Positions 1 to 14,700 of a stretch of 64,000 bases of DNA are shown here, piece after piece (position 1 is the first letter of the stretch; the number at the start of each line of letters is the position of its first letter). Both the position numbers and the translations under genes were made by a program. This DNA comes from Metabacillus mangrovi (GTDB lineage Bacteria; Bacillota; Bacilli; Bacillales; Bacillaceae). Location of the stretch: contig NZ_WMIB01000010.1 in NCBI RefSeq assembly GCF_009711125.1, positions 56,198 to 120,197 of the forward strand, read 5' to 3'. The notes beneath the pieces were generated by a model. That model had not been told where the DNA came from. It saw nothing but the letters and a program-made list of their open reading frames with translations, and ran no database searches.

Positions 1-690
1 GGCGTTAATAAGAAGCATGGCGATAGAGAGCACAGGGCTCCAAGAGTGGAGCAGAAAATGAAAACCGATGGATTCGATCACAATTGCGTGAATAAGCATG
101 ACATAAAAGGCGATAAAGCTCGTCCTTTTATGGGTGGTAAAGTAAAGATCCGAGGCGGGAGGCTGTTTCCGCCAGGTGAAAAGGCTGTAGCGGAACATCG
201 CGATTTCACTTGCGAAAATAGCCGCTATTCGGTTTGATTCCCCAAATACAGATAATGCCATGTCCAGTTTAGGCAAAAACGGGATATGTTGTTTATCGTT
301 TATGGTACGAATCGCACCAGGCAGCTTGATTGCCAGTTTGCTCAGGATGTACAGCTCCAGCGCAATCAGTGCGGCTTCCCCTGCAAGTACCGCATAATAG
401 ATGCTTTCCATGTTTTCCTGGTAAGCGGCCGGGATGATGAACCATGAAGCCACAAGCCCTGCAAGGATAATAGGCACAATGACTTTTATCGGGTACCTTT
501 TCCGGATGATTAGAAAATAGGCCAAAGCAGGAATCACGAGCAGACAATCAAGCAAGGTACCGAAGGCCACTTGAGGCGAATGCGGGATAAAATTTGGAAT
601 CCGGTAAACCAGGGTGTTGGAGCACAGAATTAGAGTGGTAACGATAAGAAACCATCCCCATTTTGGCTGGGATAAGCGCATAGCTGTCAT
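1..690 (-). CDS. Multi-pass membrane protein of unknown function (3' end beyond window)
   Basis: This is an open minus-strand frame of 230 codons that runs off the left edge without a stop. The start is the ATG at 690, preceded by a strong GAGGAGG site. The protein begins MTAMRLSQPKWGWFLIV and has several hydrophobic segments, at about residues 12-30, 42-60, 66-84 and 95-112. A more polar middle part contains a GESNRIAAIF stretch, and another hydrophobic stretch follows near the edge. I do not recognise a family with confidence. A decayed copy of its 5' part lies directly upstream at 778-952, so this is one member of a former tandem pair. It is certainly an open frame; its function is unknown. 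Confidence 0.75.
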   Translation of the reverse strand, partial: MTAMRLSQPKWGWFLIVTTLILCSNTLVYRIPNFIPHSPQVAFGTLLDCLLVIPALAYFLIIRKRYPIKVIVPIILAGLVASWFIIPAAYQENMESIYYAVLAGEAALIALELYILSKLAIKLPGAIRTINDKQHIPFLPKLDMALSVFGESNRIAAIFASEIAMFRYSLFTWRKQPPASDLYFTTHKRTSFIAFYVMLIHAIVIESIGFHFLLHSWSPVLSIAMLLINA

Positions 691-777
691 GTAAAGCACC
701 TCCTCACATCCCATAATACCCATTTATATACAGCTCAGCATATGGAAAGTTTGACGAATTAAGGAAGTTTATATTTG

Positions 778-952
778 AACTGCATTGGTGCCGGAATAAA
801 GAGAGGCCAGTCCAGTATGGTTCCTATGGCAGCTTGGGGTGAGTGGGTTACAAAGTTTGGCAGAGGTGGGCTAATGCATTAGAGTTCAAAATCAGGGTCG
901 AAGGAACACAAAACCACCCCCACTTCGGATTGGCTAAACAAATAGCTGTCAT
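778..952 (-). pseudogene. Decayed 5' copy of the neighbouring membrane-protein gene
   Basis: Read on the minus strand from an ATG at 952, with a GGAGGGGG ribosome site, the frame gives MTAICLANPKWGWFCVPSTL. This aligns with the start of the intact gene at 690 (MTAMRLSQPKWGWFLIVTTL). After about 35 codons the reading frame breaks, and the similarity continues in another frame as HSPQAAIGTILDWPLFIPAP, against HSPQVAFGTLLDCLLVIPAL in the intact copy. The similarity ends near 778. It is a frameshifted and truncated duplicate, left by tandem duplication followed by decay or internal deletion. The conserved ribosome site and start codon show that the 5' regions were duplicated too. Confidence 0.75.
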
Positions 953-1039
953 ATAAACCCCCTCCATAATTACTATAATTTTACTTTTTAATAAAGAGAT
1001 TGCTAGAACGGATGGCCAAATTGTGAAATTTATGTTTAA

Positions 1040-1306
1040 CGTGAATTTGGATGGGGAACAAATTTATCATCCAGTTTATTATGGAGATCTATTTTTTTAC
1101 AAGGAGTTGCAAGGCCTATACTCATTAAGTTCGACAGCATCCACTCGGTTATTTTGTATAAAATAAAAAAGGCTGCTGAAAATCACTGTTGCAATAGCCC
1201 GCTGACCATTGCAGGATTAAGTGAATTACTCGGTTTTACAGAAGAAGAGATCCTCGTTTCACTTGAGCTTGGAGAAAGTCCGGCAATTGTTATGGCAGCA
1301 AGGTAG
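1040..1306 (+). pseudogene. Possible relic of a SigF/SigB-type sigma factor, region 3
   Basis: A plus-strand frame is open between stops at 1037 and 1304 but has no ATG, GTG or TTG start. Its second half reads KIKKAAENHCCNSPLTIAGL, followed by SELLGFTEEEILVSLELGES. This resembles the region-3 helices of the SigB/SigF/SigG family (KIK.A, P(T)..EIA..L....EEV....E.G). The match stops at a premature TAG before region 4. I read it as a decayed fragment. The similarity comes from memory of the family pattern, without an alignment score, so the call is tentative. Confidence 0.35.
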
Positions 1307-1349
1307 TGGCAATAAAAGCGTTGATGAATGAACTGGCTTTAGAAGAGCA

Positions 1350-1384
1350 TAAAAAACCCCCGGCGCAGCAGCCGGGGGTTTCTC
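1350..1384 (-). terminator. Intrinsic terminator of the atp operon
   Basis: A perfect hairpin (AACCCCCGGC, loop TGCTG-like, GCCGGGGGTT) is followed on the minus strand by a T-run. It lies immediately after the atpC stop codon. Confidence 0.9.
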
Positions 1385-1385
1385 G

Positions 1386-1802
<417 letters not shown>

Positions 1803-1814
1803 CTAAGGACCAGA

Positions 1815-3242
<1,428 letters not shown>

Positions 3243-3277
3243 CTAACTAGCTATTTGAAAACGTGTAAAGGCTCGTT

Positions 3278-4141
<864 letters not shown>

Positions 4142-4222
4142 TCACCACCTTGTTTTAAACTCCGGTCATATACTTGCAAAAAAGTGAGGGGAAACGCCCA
4201 TGGACGCTCCCTCTTTCTCTGT

Positions 4223-6820
<2,598 letters not shown>

Positions 6821-6902
6821 TCACTCCCTCCAAGGGTTATGTTATAGAAAAGGATGAATGTTCGTTTTGGGACAAAAAAAAGAGAAGGTCTTTTACATAA
6901 GA

Positions 6903-6935
6903 GAATTGGCGAAGCAAGCTAATCTTCGCCAATTC
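6903..6935 (-). other. Intercistronic hairpin between atpE and atpF
   Basis: A perfect 12-bp inverted repeat (GAATTGGCGAAG, 9-nt loop, CTTCGCCAATTC) lies just after the atpE stop codon. On the minus strand no clean T-run follows, so it looks more like an mRNA-stabilising or partially attenuating element than a full terminator. This would fit the need for about ten c subunits per complex. Confidence 0.6.
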
Positions 6936-6948
6936 CATCGGGCTTTTA

Positions 6949-7964
<1,016 letters not shown>

Positions 7965-8348
7965 TCACCTCTCTTCCAGCTTGTTGCGTAATGTTTGAAT
8001 CAGGAAATCTATCATAATAACAATGTGTATTGTTACTATTCCAATAGCCGTTGCAACCAGACTTACTTCTTCAGGATATCTCAGAGAAATAAGCACCCCA
8101 AGACCGGCTGCCGCCATTCTTGAAAGCATGCCTAACGAACCTGTTTTCCCGCCGTATTCCACCGCGTTCGAAAACCGTTTCTGTCCTCTGATCATCGTCC
8201 ATAAATTAAAGAGACTGCATACTGTTCCAGTTATTAAACCGAGAAACACGTCCCTGTACTCTGTAAAACCCCAGCCAAGCACGTAAATGGCAAGCAAGTA
8301 GATTATGTATTTAAAATAGCGCTGGTTCATGAGATGCAATTCAGACAT
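7965..8348 (-). CDS. atpI: ATP synthase accessory protein I
   Basis: Small membrane protein encoded at the head of atp operons and implicated in c-ring assembly. It has four hydrophobic segments: YFKYIIYLLAIYVLGWG, VFLGLITGTVCSLFNLW, LGMLSRMAAAGLGVLISL and VATAIGIVTIHIVIMIDF. A GTG at 8384 is open but overlaps the upstream gene by 29 nt. The ATG at 8348, 8 nt beyond the upstream stop and after AGGAG, is preferred and gives 127 residues. Confidence 0.88.
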   Translation of the reverse strand: MSELHLMNQRYFKYIIYLLAIYVLGWGFTEYRDVFLGLITGTVCSLFNLWTMIRGQKRFSNAVEYGGKTGSLGMLSRMAAAGLGVLISLRYPEEVSLVATAIGIVTIHIVIMIDFLIQTLRNKLEER

Positions 8349-8355
8349 GAGATGC

Positions 8356-8577
8356 TCAGTCTCCTGGAAAGTAGTGGCGGACAAGCTTCAGCATGCCGTA
8401 AACGCCAGCTGAGAGTCCTAAAAGAAGGCCAATGATTAAAAACAGCGGTACCGTGTGAAAATAGCCGTCCAGCCATCTTCCGGCAAAAACTCCTATCAAG
8501 ACAGATCCTACCAGGTGTGATAGAATGCCAGACATCAGGGCCATAGCCTGCAGCGGATGACGCTGTTTATCGCGCAT
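8356..8577 (-). CDS. AtpZ/AtpI-family small membrane protein
   Basis: A 73-residue protein with two hydrophobic hairpin segments (MSGILSHLVGSVLIGVFAGRWL and FLIIGLLLGLSAGVYGMLKL) separated by a GRWLDGYF turn, the pattern of AtpZ proteins found ahead of atpI. AtpZ and AtpI are reported to act together in cation handling or assembly of the ATP synthase. The GTG at 8586 lies inside the ribosome site (AGGGGTG); the ATG at 8577, 6 nt after it, is the better start. It is the first gene of the operon, about 96 nt downstream of a promoter. Confidence 0.85.
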   Translation of the reverse strand: MRDKQRHPLQAMALMSGILSHLVGSVLIGVFAGRWLDGYFHTVPLFLIIGLLLGLSAGVYGMLKLVRHYFPGD

Positions 8578-8672
8578 TTGCAGCACCCCTCAATCACGGT
8601 TTTAATAGGTATTTTCAGAGGAAAAATACAAGGAATTGACAAGTTTTGAAAACCTTATCATTACCCTCGTAT

Positions 8673-8702
8673 AGCATATCAACTGATACTCTACTGTGTC
8701 AA
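8673..8702 (-). promoter_or_regulatory. Sigma-A-type promoter of the atp operon
   Basis: On the minus strand, TTGACA (8697-8702) and TATGCT (8673-8678) are separated by 18 nt and lie about 100 nt upstream of the first atp gene. The -35 is perfect and the -10 matches four of six positions. Confidence 0.6.
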
Positions 8703-8770
8703 TGTGATTCCATGCTAAAAGTTCACAAACGGCCCTGCCCGGCACAATTTGTTCACATTTTGAAATAAAT

Positions 8771-10990
8771 TTATCGCTGGCTGTAGTTATCGATTGCAAT
8801 TGTCGCTTCAATCACATCTTCCGCTTTTCCTTTGCGGGCAAAAATGAGTGCTTTATATGTTCCGGGAGGGATGTTAAGGTCCTTTAATTTCAGGATTCTT
8901 TTCATCCGGCCCCGCCCCACGTTTTCCTTCCAATCAAGATATCCAGTAAAATGATACGATGCAGAATCGTATAATGCAATGCCAATTTCATCCGCTCCTC
9001 CCGGCAGATAAACCTGGTACGCAAGCGTGCCCGGCTCTTCTCCCCGCTCAAGCTCAAATCCCATCAGCCGCGGATAATCCGGTTCATCCATCATGTATAA
9101 ATAGGGCAGTGAAAAGCGTTCTCTCCCAACGAATGCTTCCAGTCTCCCCTGATGAGTGCCTTCCACTAAGTGCATCGGCGTTCCTTCAAGACCGATCGTG
9201 ATGTTTTTCGAAGAACGGGGATCGACCGTTTCGGCACCCGGTATTTTCCACGTGAGCCCTGCTGATTTAGGCGGATAGGAAAAGCGGACCTTCTGAGCAG
9301 TATCAGAGTGGTTGACGATCTTTATTTTTGCCTCATAAGCTGTCCGGCGTTTCCCTGATTCGAATTTTGAAAAAACCAGGGAGCCAGGTACAATCAGCAC
9401 CTCTGCCTGCAAAGCCCTCCATGCATCCAATCTGCCGGCACCTTGTTCAATCGGTTCGTACAGGTCATTGCTTTCCCTTTTCAGCGGTACGGAGGTATTC
9501 ATCAGCGCCGCCTTCACTTCTTCCGGCTTCCAATCAGGATGAGCCTGCTTCATAAGTGCGGCTGCGCCTGCGACAAGCGGTGCAGCCATACTCGTTCCCT
9601 GGAGGGTTTTGTACTGCTTCCCGGGAATGGTGCTCGTAATGGCAACACCCGGAGCAACGAGATCCGGCTTGATTTGCCAGTTCACCGTAACAGGTCCGCG
9701 TGAGCTGAAGGAAGCGATGGTGTCTTCCTCCTTCATTTCCACGATGCTTCCTGTCTGCGAGATCAGCTTTTTCACCTTCATGCCATCCTCTCTGGAAATC
9801 GAGGCAGCAGGAATACCGGATCGTTTAACAGATCCGCTGAATGCACCTTTTTCACTGTTATAAACAAGAAGTCCGGCGGCACCTTTTCTTTCTGCCGTCC
9901 GAGCTTTCGCTTCGAATGAAGATTTCCCCCGCCTAGTGATGACAAGCTTCCCCTTTACGTTTTGCGGGAAGTCGTTTTCTCTCCCGAACCCGGCATCAGC
10001 CATCCCGAGATTCCGGACGGCCTTCCATGATGCCGCGCCCTGCAAGGGAGTAATTTTTATAAGCTGGTCAGCTATTTTCAGGGAAAAAATCCGGATTGGA
10101 GGTGTCGAGGCACCGACTGTTATTGCTTTTCCCGCGGTTGCCGGCGAGCCGAGCGTCCATTTGCCCGGACCGGAATTACCGGCTGCAGCAACAGCGATCA
10201 CTCCTTTTTCAACAGCTTTGTCAAGCGCGAGACTGGTCGGCCAGTCCGGACCGTTCACATCATTTCCAAGGGAAAGGTTGAGTACATCTACCTTATCCTT
10301 AACCGCCCGGTCGATCGCTGCTATGATCCATTCCGACGTACCCATACCGGCCGGACCGAGGGCACGGTAAATATAGAGACTCGCCTCGGGAGCGATCCCT
10401 TTTATCTTTCCGTTTGCAGCAATGATCCCCGCGACATGGGTTCCATGGAGGGTCGCATATTTCCCTTTTGTCTCCATCGGGTAGCGGTCTCCATCCACGA
10501 GATCGTAGCCACCTGCATAGTTGCGGAAAAGATCCGGATGCATGTAGTCCATTCCGGTATCTATGATGCCAACCTTTACTCCTTTACCGGTCAGACGCTG
10601 ATTTTTGCTGTCAAAAAGACCCCTGGCCTTGTCGCCGCCGACATAAGGCACGTAACCCTGATTTTCTGTTTGATACGTTGTCACAGGACCGGAGTTTTCT
10701 ACTTCAGGAAGGGCTGCGAGCCGGTCAAGGTCAGCGGGCGCCCCTTCGAGTGATGCGCCCTGGAAAACATTTTGATACGTGCGACGGATTTTAATATGGG
10801 GGAAATCAAAGCGTAATTTAGCAGACAAACGGGCCCATTCTCCGGGCTTGGCCACGATAATCCGGGTTTCAGTTGTACTCAGAGCCGGTTTAGGCAGCGG
10901 GGGCCGCTGCGGATAGGTATAGGTGAGGGATGAGATACGGGGGATGAGTGCGAGAATGAGGATTAGAGCTAAAACGGATCCTCTTTTCAT
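8771..10990 (-). CDS. vpr: Secreted subtilisin-family (S8) serine protease, Vpr type
   Basis: Extracellular serine endopeptidase. The 739-residue protein has an N-terminal signal segment (about 1-22), an inhibitor-I9-like propeptide (about 40-105) and a split S8 catalytic domain. The triad is Asp144 (IIDTGMDYMHPD), His182 (LHGTHVAG) and Ser467 (GTSMAAP), with oxyanion Asn272 (AAGNSGP). A protease-associated (PA) domain is inserted at about 300-415, as in Vpr. A beta-rich C-terminal region (about 530-739) with a FARKGKAED segment follows. The ATG at 10990 follows AAAGGTGG. The upstream 445 bp hold the phased repeat array. The name rests on domain architecture; orthology was not tested. Confidence 0.9.
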   Translation of the reverse strand: MKRGSVLALILILALIPRISSLTYTYPQRPPLPKPALSTTETRIIVAKPGEWARLSAKLRFDFPHIKIRRTYQNVFQGASLEGAPADLDRLAALPEVENSGPVTTYQTENQGYVPYVGGDKARGLFDSKNQRLTGKGVKVGIIDTGMDYMHPDLFRNYAGGYDLVDGDRYPMETKGKYATLHGTHVAGIIAANGKIKGIAPEASLYIYRALGPAGMGTSEWIIAAIDRAVKDKVDVLNLSLGNDVNGPDWPTSLALDKAVEKGVIAVAAAGNSGPGKWTLGSPATAGKAITVGASTPPIRIFSLKIADQLIKITPLQGAASWKAVRNLGMADAGFGRENDFPQNVKGKLVITRRGKSSFEAKARTAERKGAAGLLVYNSEKGAFSGSVKRSGIPAASISREDGMKVKKLISQTGSIVEMKEEDTIASFSSRGPVTVNWQIKPDLVAPGVAITSTIPGKQYKTLQGTSMAAPLVAGAAALMKQAHPDWKPEEVKAALMNTSVPLKRESNDLYEPIEQGAGRLDAWRALQAEVLIVPGSLVFSKFESGKRRTAYEAKIKIVNHSDTAQKVRFSYPPKSAGLTWKIPGAETVDPRSSKNITIGLEGTPMHLVEGTHQGRLEAFVGRERFSLPYLYMMDEPDYPRLMGFELERGEEPGTLAYQVYLPGGADEIGIALYDSASYHFTGYLDWKENVGRGRMKRILKLKDLNIPPGTYKALIFARKGKAEDVIEATIAIDNYSQR

Positions 10991-11065
10991 AAAAAAACCA
11001 CCTTTCTTTGGAGTAGGGTGCTCCTGAAAGGGTGTTTTTATGATTTGGCAGCAGTGTGCCGGTCG

Positions 11066-11347
11066 GATATTTGCGGACTTTGGACGTTTATTTGTGAAAA
11101 AAATTTTTTATTTGCGATTTTGAACCGTTTATTTGCGAATAGGAAAGCAGCGGGGCTCGTCCGGAGCGGAATATGTTCAAAATGAACCTGGCTGCTACCG
11201 AAAATCGTGCGATATGATTGAAAGCATTCTCTATCTTAGTGAAAATCTTCATATATTATCGAAACTACCCTTTTTATTATCGAAAATCCCGGTAGATATT
11301 ATCGAAATCAACCCCTATATTATCGAAAATCTCCATTATTATCGATT
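11066..11347. repeat. Phased array of nine short motifs, about 21 bp apart (two motif classes)
   Basis: Four copies of a TTTATTTGCGAA-like motif begin at 11066, 11087, 11107 and 11128. Five copies of ATTATCGAAA (the last ATTATCGATT) begin at 11255, 11276, 11298, 11319 and 11338. Intervals within each block are 19-22 bp, about two DNA helical turns, while the sequence between motifs varies. The array fills the gap upstream of vpr. A plus-strand ORF across it (11133-11411) merely translates the repeat and has no ribosome site. Confidence 0.8.
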
Positions 11348-11390
11348 CGTCTTTTTTCGCCATATTTCACACCCACCTGCTGATCAACAT

Positions 11391-11430
11391 AAAAAAACCC
11401 GGATCTGCTAAGGAGGATCCAGGTTTTTTT
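11391..11430 (-). terminator. Terminator after upp
   Basis: The hairpin AACCTGGATCC / GGATCCGGGTT has T-runs on both sides. It is oriented for upp on the minus strand and could work in both directions. Confidence 0.85.
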
Positions 11431-11435
11431 GCCGT

Positions 11436-12065
11436 TTATTTCGTTCCGAACATTCTGTCACCGGCGTCGCCGAGGCCTGGGACGATGTAGCCTTTTTCGT
11501 TCAGCTTTTCGTCTAGGGCTGCGATGAAGATATCGACATCCGGGTGAGCTACTTTAAATTCTTCGACGCCTTCCGGAGCGGCGATCAGGCACATGAACTT
11601 GATGTTTTTAGCGCCGCGTTTTTTGAGGCTGTTGATTGCTTCAATAGCGGATCCGCCCGTTGCAAGCATCGGGTCGACCACGATGAAGTCGCGCTCTTCC
11701 ACATCGGATGGAAGCTTGGCGTAGTATTCAACAGGCTTGAGGGTTTCCGGGTCGCGGTATAAGCCGACGTGGCCGACTTTCGCAGCCGGGATCAGCTTCA
11801 GGATGCCTTCGACCATGCCGAGTCCGGCACGGAGAATCGGGATGATGGCAAGCTTTTTGCCGCCGAGAACGTTAGATTTTGCGATCGTGACCGGTGTTTC
11901 CACTTCGACTTCCTCCAGCGGAAGATCTCTCGTGATTTCAAAAGCCATGAGTGTTGCCACTTCGTCTACAAGCTCGCGGAAATCCTTTGTACCTGTTTTC
12001 ACATCTCTTATGTATGTCAGTTTATGCTGAATTAACGGGTGATCGAAAACGTAAACTTTGCCCAT
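11436..12065 (-). CDS. upp: Uracil phosphoribosyltransferase
   Basis: Salvage enzyme converting uracil and PRPP to UMP. The frame is open to 12161, but the ATG at 12065 lies 9 nt after AAGGAGATG and gives the family start [16 protein letters not shown] and the standard 209 residues. The PRPP-binding signature [11 protein letters not shown] and the C-terminal uracil-binding segment ([17 protein letters not shown]) are intact. It lies downstream of glyA, as in B. subtilis. Confidence 0.97.
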   Translation of the reverse strand: MGKVYVFDHPLIQHKLTYIRDVKTGTKDFRELVDEVATLMAFEITRDLPLEEVEVETPVTIAKSNVLGGKKLAIIPILRAGLGMVEGILKLIPAAKVGHVGLYRDPETLKPVEYYAKLPSDVEERDFIVVDPMLATGGSAIEAINSLKKRGAKNIKFMCLIAAPEGVEEFKVAHPDVDIFIAALDEKLNEKGYIVPGLGDAGDRMFGTK

Positions 12066-12185
12066 GCCGCTCATCTCCTTTTCAGTAGGTCGTTCCAGTT
12101 TCATTGCACTTCCATAGATTCTACAGAAAAAGACCCTTTGTTTCAAGAGAAAGCTCGGCAATAAAAAATAGAAAAAATTGCCGAA

Positions 12186-12218
12186 TAAAAAAGAGAACAG
12201 CGTGAAACAGCTGTTCTC
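12186..12218 (-). terminator. Terminator after glyA
   Basis: The perfect stem GAGAACAGC/GCTGTTCTC with loop GTGAAACA is followed on the minus strand by a TTTTTTA run. Confidence 0.9.
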
Positions 12219-12225
12219 CTGCCGT

Positions 12226-13458
12226 TTAATATAAAGGGAATTTGGAAGTAAGAGCTTCTACTCTCTCTGCCGCTTCCTTTTGTTTCTCTTCGTCTTCGGT
12301 GCTGTTCAGAGCAAGTGCGATGATGGAGGCAATCTCATCCATCTCTTCACGGCCGAATCCGCGGGTCGTGACTGCTGCTGTTCCGATGCGGATTCCGCTC
12401 GTTACGAACGGACTTTCCGGATCAAAGGGAATCGTGTTTTTATTCACTGTGATTCCGATCTCATCCAGCACGTTTTCTGCTTTTTTCCCAGTCAGGTTGA
12501 GGGACCTCACATCTAACAGCACCAGGTGATTGTCTGTCCCGCCTGAAACAAGGTTGATCCCTTCTTTTACAAGGGCTTCTCCAAGGCGTTTGGCGTTTTC
12601 AATGATTTTTGCTGCGTAATCTTTGAATTCAGGCTGCAGCGCTTCTCCGAAAGCAACCGCTTTGGCTGCGATGACATGCATGAGCGGTCCGCCCTGGATG
12701 CCAGGGAAAATCGATTTATCAATTTTCTTCGCGAATTCTTCTTTGCAGAGAATCATACCGCCGCGTGGTCCGCGAAGCGTTTTGTGTGTAGTGGTGGTGA
12801 CGAAATCTGCGTAAGGAACCGGGTTGGAATGCAATCCGGCTGCAACAAGGCCTGCAATATGCGCCATGTCGACCATGAAGTAGGCACCGACTTCATCGGC
12901 GATCTCACGGAATTTCTGGAAATCAATTTCGCGCGGGTAGGCGCTCGCTCCGGCAACGATCAGCTTCGGCTTGTGCTCCACCGCTTTTTGGCGTACATCC
13001 TCGTAGTTGATGCGGTGTGTGTCCTCATCCACTCCGTACTCGACAAAATTGTACTGTACGCCGCTGAAGTTCACCGGACTGCCGTGCGTTAAATGGCCGC
13101 CGTGGGAGAGGTTCATGCCTAGTACCGTGTCGCCGTGATCGAGGATCGTGAAGTATACGGCCATGTTTGCCTGGGCACCTGAATGAGGCTGCACGTTCAC
13201 ATGCTCTGCACCAAAAATTTCTTTTGCCCGGTCGCGTGCGATGTTTTCAGCGATGTCCACGTACTCACAGCCGCCATAGTACCGTTTTCCCGGATAGCCT
13301 TCTGCATATTTATTGGTCAGAACGGAGCCTTGCGCTTCCATTACCGCCTCGCTGACGAAGTTCTCAGAAGCGATCAGCTCAATCTTCGTCTGTTGACGCT
13401 TCAGTTCTTTCTGGATGGCTTCAAATACGGATGGATCTTTTTCCTGCAAAAATGTCAT
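12226..13458 (-). CDS. glyA: Serine hydroxymethyltransferase
   Basis: PLP enzyme interconverting serine plus tetrahydrofolate with glycine plus 5,10-methylene-THF; the main C1 entry for purines and thymidylate. The 410 residues are standard length. The PLP lysine is at about residue 226 in [15 protein letters not shown]. The start ATG at 13458 follows a GGGGGAAAT site. A promoter-like pair at 13504-13533 and a PurBox-like inverted pair at 13568-13610 lie upstream, consistent with the purine (PurR) control known for B. subtilis glyA. Confidence 0.97.
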   Translation of the reverse strand: MTFLQEKDPSVFEAIQKELKRQQTKIELIASENFVSEAVMEAQGSVLTNKYAEGYPGKRYYGGCEYVDIAENIARDRAKEIFGAEHVNVQPHSGAQANMAVYFTILDHGDTVLGMNLSHGGHLTHGSPVNFSGVQYNFVEYGVDEDTHRINYEDVRQKAVEHKPKLIVAGASAYPREIDFQKFREIADEVGAYFMVDMAHIAGLVAAGLHSNPVPYADFVTTTTHKTLRGPRGGMILCKEEFAKKIDKSIFPGIQGGPLMHVIAAKAVAFGEALQPEFKDYAAKIIENAKRLGEALVKEGINLVSGGTDNHLVLLDVRSLNLTGKKAENVLDEIGITVNKNTIPFDPESPFVTSGIRIGTAAVTTRGFGREEMDEIASIIALALNSTEDEEKQKEAAERVEALTSKFPLY

Positions 13459-13503
13459 CGGTATTTCCCCCTTATGTACACTAGTGGCTTTCTTGTAAGT
13501 CTT

Positions 13504-13533
13504 ATTTTACACTTATCCTGAACAAAATGTAAA
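13504..13533 (-). promoter_or_regulatory. Likely sigma-A promoter of glyA
   Basis: TTTACA (13528-13533) and TAAAAT (13504-13509), read on the minus strand, are separated by 18 nt and lie about 50 nt upstream of glyA. Confidence 0.5.
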
Positions 13534-13567
13534 AGAGAATCGGCTGATTTTTAAAAAAATTGGCCTA

Positions 13568-13610
13568 ATAACGAACTATTTAAGTTTTAAAAGCTTTCAT
13601 CGTTCGATAT
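13568..13610 (-). promoter_or_regulatory. Candidate PurR operator (two inverted PurBoxes)
   Basis: AACGAACTATT and its inverted partner containing CGTTCG have CGAAC/GTTCG cores 25 nt apart, which leaves about 17 nt between full boxes. Inverted CGAA-core boxes at this spacing, just upstream of the promoter, are the PurR pattern of B. subtilis. The flanking bases match only partly. Confidence 0.45.
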
Positions 13611-13625
13611 TGGCCGTTAAAACAG

Positions 13626-13653
13626 AAAATCCCTGAATCGCTTCAGAGATTTG
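13626..13653 (-). terminator. Hairpin after ywlG
   Basis: AAATCYCTGAA/TTCAGRGATTT stem with a four-base loop and one mismatch, 5 nt beyond the ywlG stop. It is followed on the minus strand by TCTGTTTT. Confidence 0.65.
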
Positions 13654-13658
13654 ATTTA

Positions 13659-14231
13659 TTACGTACAGGATTCATTTTCCTCGGCTGCTTCATAAACCGC
13701 TCTCGTTCCGCCGATCAGTTTCGGCCTGGTTTTAGCCATCGTCACATGGGCTTGTCCGAGCTGTTTAAGAGTGCTTCTTACCGGCACTGCCACAGCTTTC
13801 AGGTGCATGCCGATAAACGTGTCGCCGATGTCGAGGCCGGCCTCAGCCGAAATGTGCTCCACTACGACCGCGTCTTCCATGGAACGGTAGGCGTGGGCAG
13901 CCATAGCCCCGCCTGCTTTCTTGACGGGAATGACGGTTACCGGCTCAAGGCCCTTTCGTTCTGCCGTGCTTCTTTCGACCACAAGGGCACGGTTCAAGTG
14001 CTCGCAGCATTGAAAAGCGAGGCGGATGCCGTGTTTATCTTTAAAACGGCTGAGCTCCTCAAAAATCATGCCCGCTGCATCGAAGGTTCCCGCTGTTCCA
14101 ATTTTTTTGCCGATGACCTCACTTGTGCTGCAGCCGACAACAAAGAGACTGTCTTTTTGAAAGGCTGTCTGCTCTTCGAAATCGTGAAGGATGGTCTGAA
14201 GGTCTGAACGCCAGGATGCCAGTTCATTCAT
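13659..14231 (-). CDS. ywlG: TIGR01440/DUF436 family protein YwlG
   Basis: Conserved Firmicute protein of unknown biochemical function. The 190 residues include the family motifs [30 protein letters not shown] and [10 protein letters not shown]. Conserved cysteines in GCSTSE and FQCCEH suggest a metal or thiol site, which is inference. The start ATG at 14231 follows AGAGGTGAAAGGG. It lies 14 nt after rpiB and is the last gene of the rpiB-side cluster before a hairpin. Confidence 0.93.
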   Translation of the reverse strand: MNELASWRSDLQTILHDFEEQTAFQKDSLFVVGCSTSEVIGKKIGTAGTFDAAGMIFEELSRFKDKHGIRLAFQCCEHLNRALVVERSTAERKGLEPVTVIPVKKAGGAMAAHAYRSMEDAVVVEHISAEAGLDIGDTFIGMHLKAVAVPVRSTLKQLGQAHVTMAKTRPKLIGGTRAVYEAAEENESCT

Positions 14232-14244
14232 TCCCTTTCACCTC

Positions 14245-14688
14245 TTATGATTGATTTTCGTATTCGCCGATCTTGCCGATCCGGTTTGCATGGCGGCCGC
14301 CTTCAAATGCGGTTTCAAGCCATGTTTTGGCGATTTCGCGGGCAAGACCCGGGCCGATCACACGCTCACCCATAGCAAGGACGTTGCTGTCGTTATGCTC
14401 TCTCGTCATCCGGGCGCTATATACGTCATGCACAAGTGCGCAGCGGATGCCTTTGACTTTGTTGGCCGCGATGCTCATCCCGATGCCTGTCCCGCAAATC
14501 AGGATGCCGCGGTCCGCTTCCCCGCTTGCGACCTTTTCAGCGGCCGGGACAGCGTAGTCCGGGTAGTCAACCGACTGGCTGCACTCACAGCCCAGATCTT
14601 CATATTCAATACCCATTTCTTCCATTAATGATTTGATCTCAGCGCGGATTGTCATACCGCCATGATCAGATGCAATGACTACTTTCAT
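14245..14688 (-). CDS. rpiB: Ribose-5-phosphate isomerase B
   Basis: RpiB/LacA/LacB-family isomerase interconverting ribose 5-phosphate and ribulose 5-phosphate in the pentose phosphate pathway. The 147 residues include the N-terminal IASDHGG motif, the catalytic-cysteine segment GILICGTGIGMSIAANK and the ALVHDVYSARMTREHNDSNV segment. The start ATG at 14688 follows GGGAGGCAGC. It lies only 12 nt from ywlE, so the two are cotranscribed. Confidence 0.94.
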   Translation of the reverse strand: MKVVIASDHGGMTIRAEIKSLMEEMGIEYEDLGCECSQSVDYPDYAVPAAEKVASGEADRGILICGTGIGMSIAANKVKGIRCALVHDVYSARMTREHNDSNVLAMGERVIGPGLAREIAKTWLETAFEGGRHANRIGKIGEYENQS

Positions 14689-14700
14689 GTTGCTGCCTCC

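Noticed and set aside
11066..11347. CRISPR array
   Set aside because: The repeats are only 10-12 bp with about 10-bp spacers, there are no cas genes, and there are two different motif words.
11133..11411. 92-codon plus-strand ORF upstream of vpr
   Set aside because: It overlaps the phased repeats and the upp terminator, lacks a ribosome site, and its repeated LSENLHILSKLP-like residues are a by-product of the repeat.
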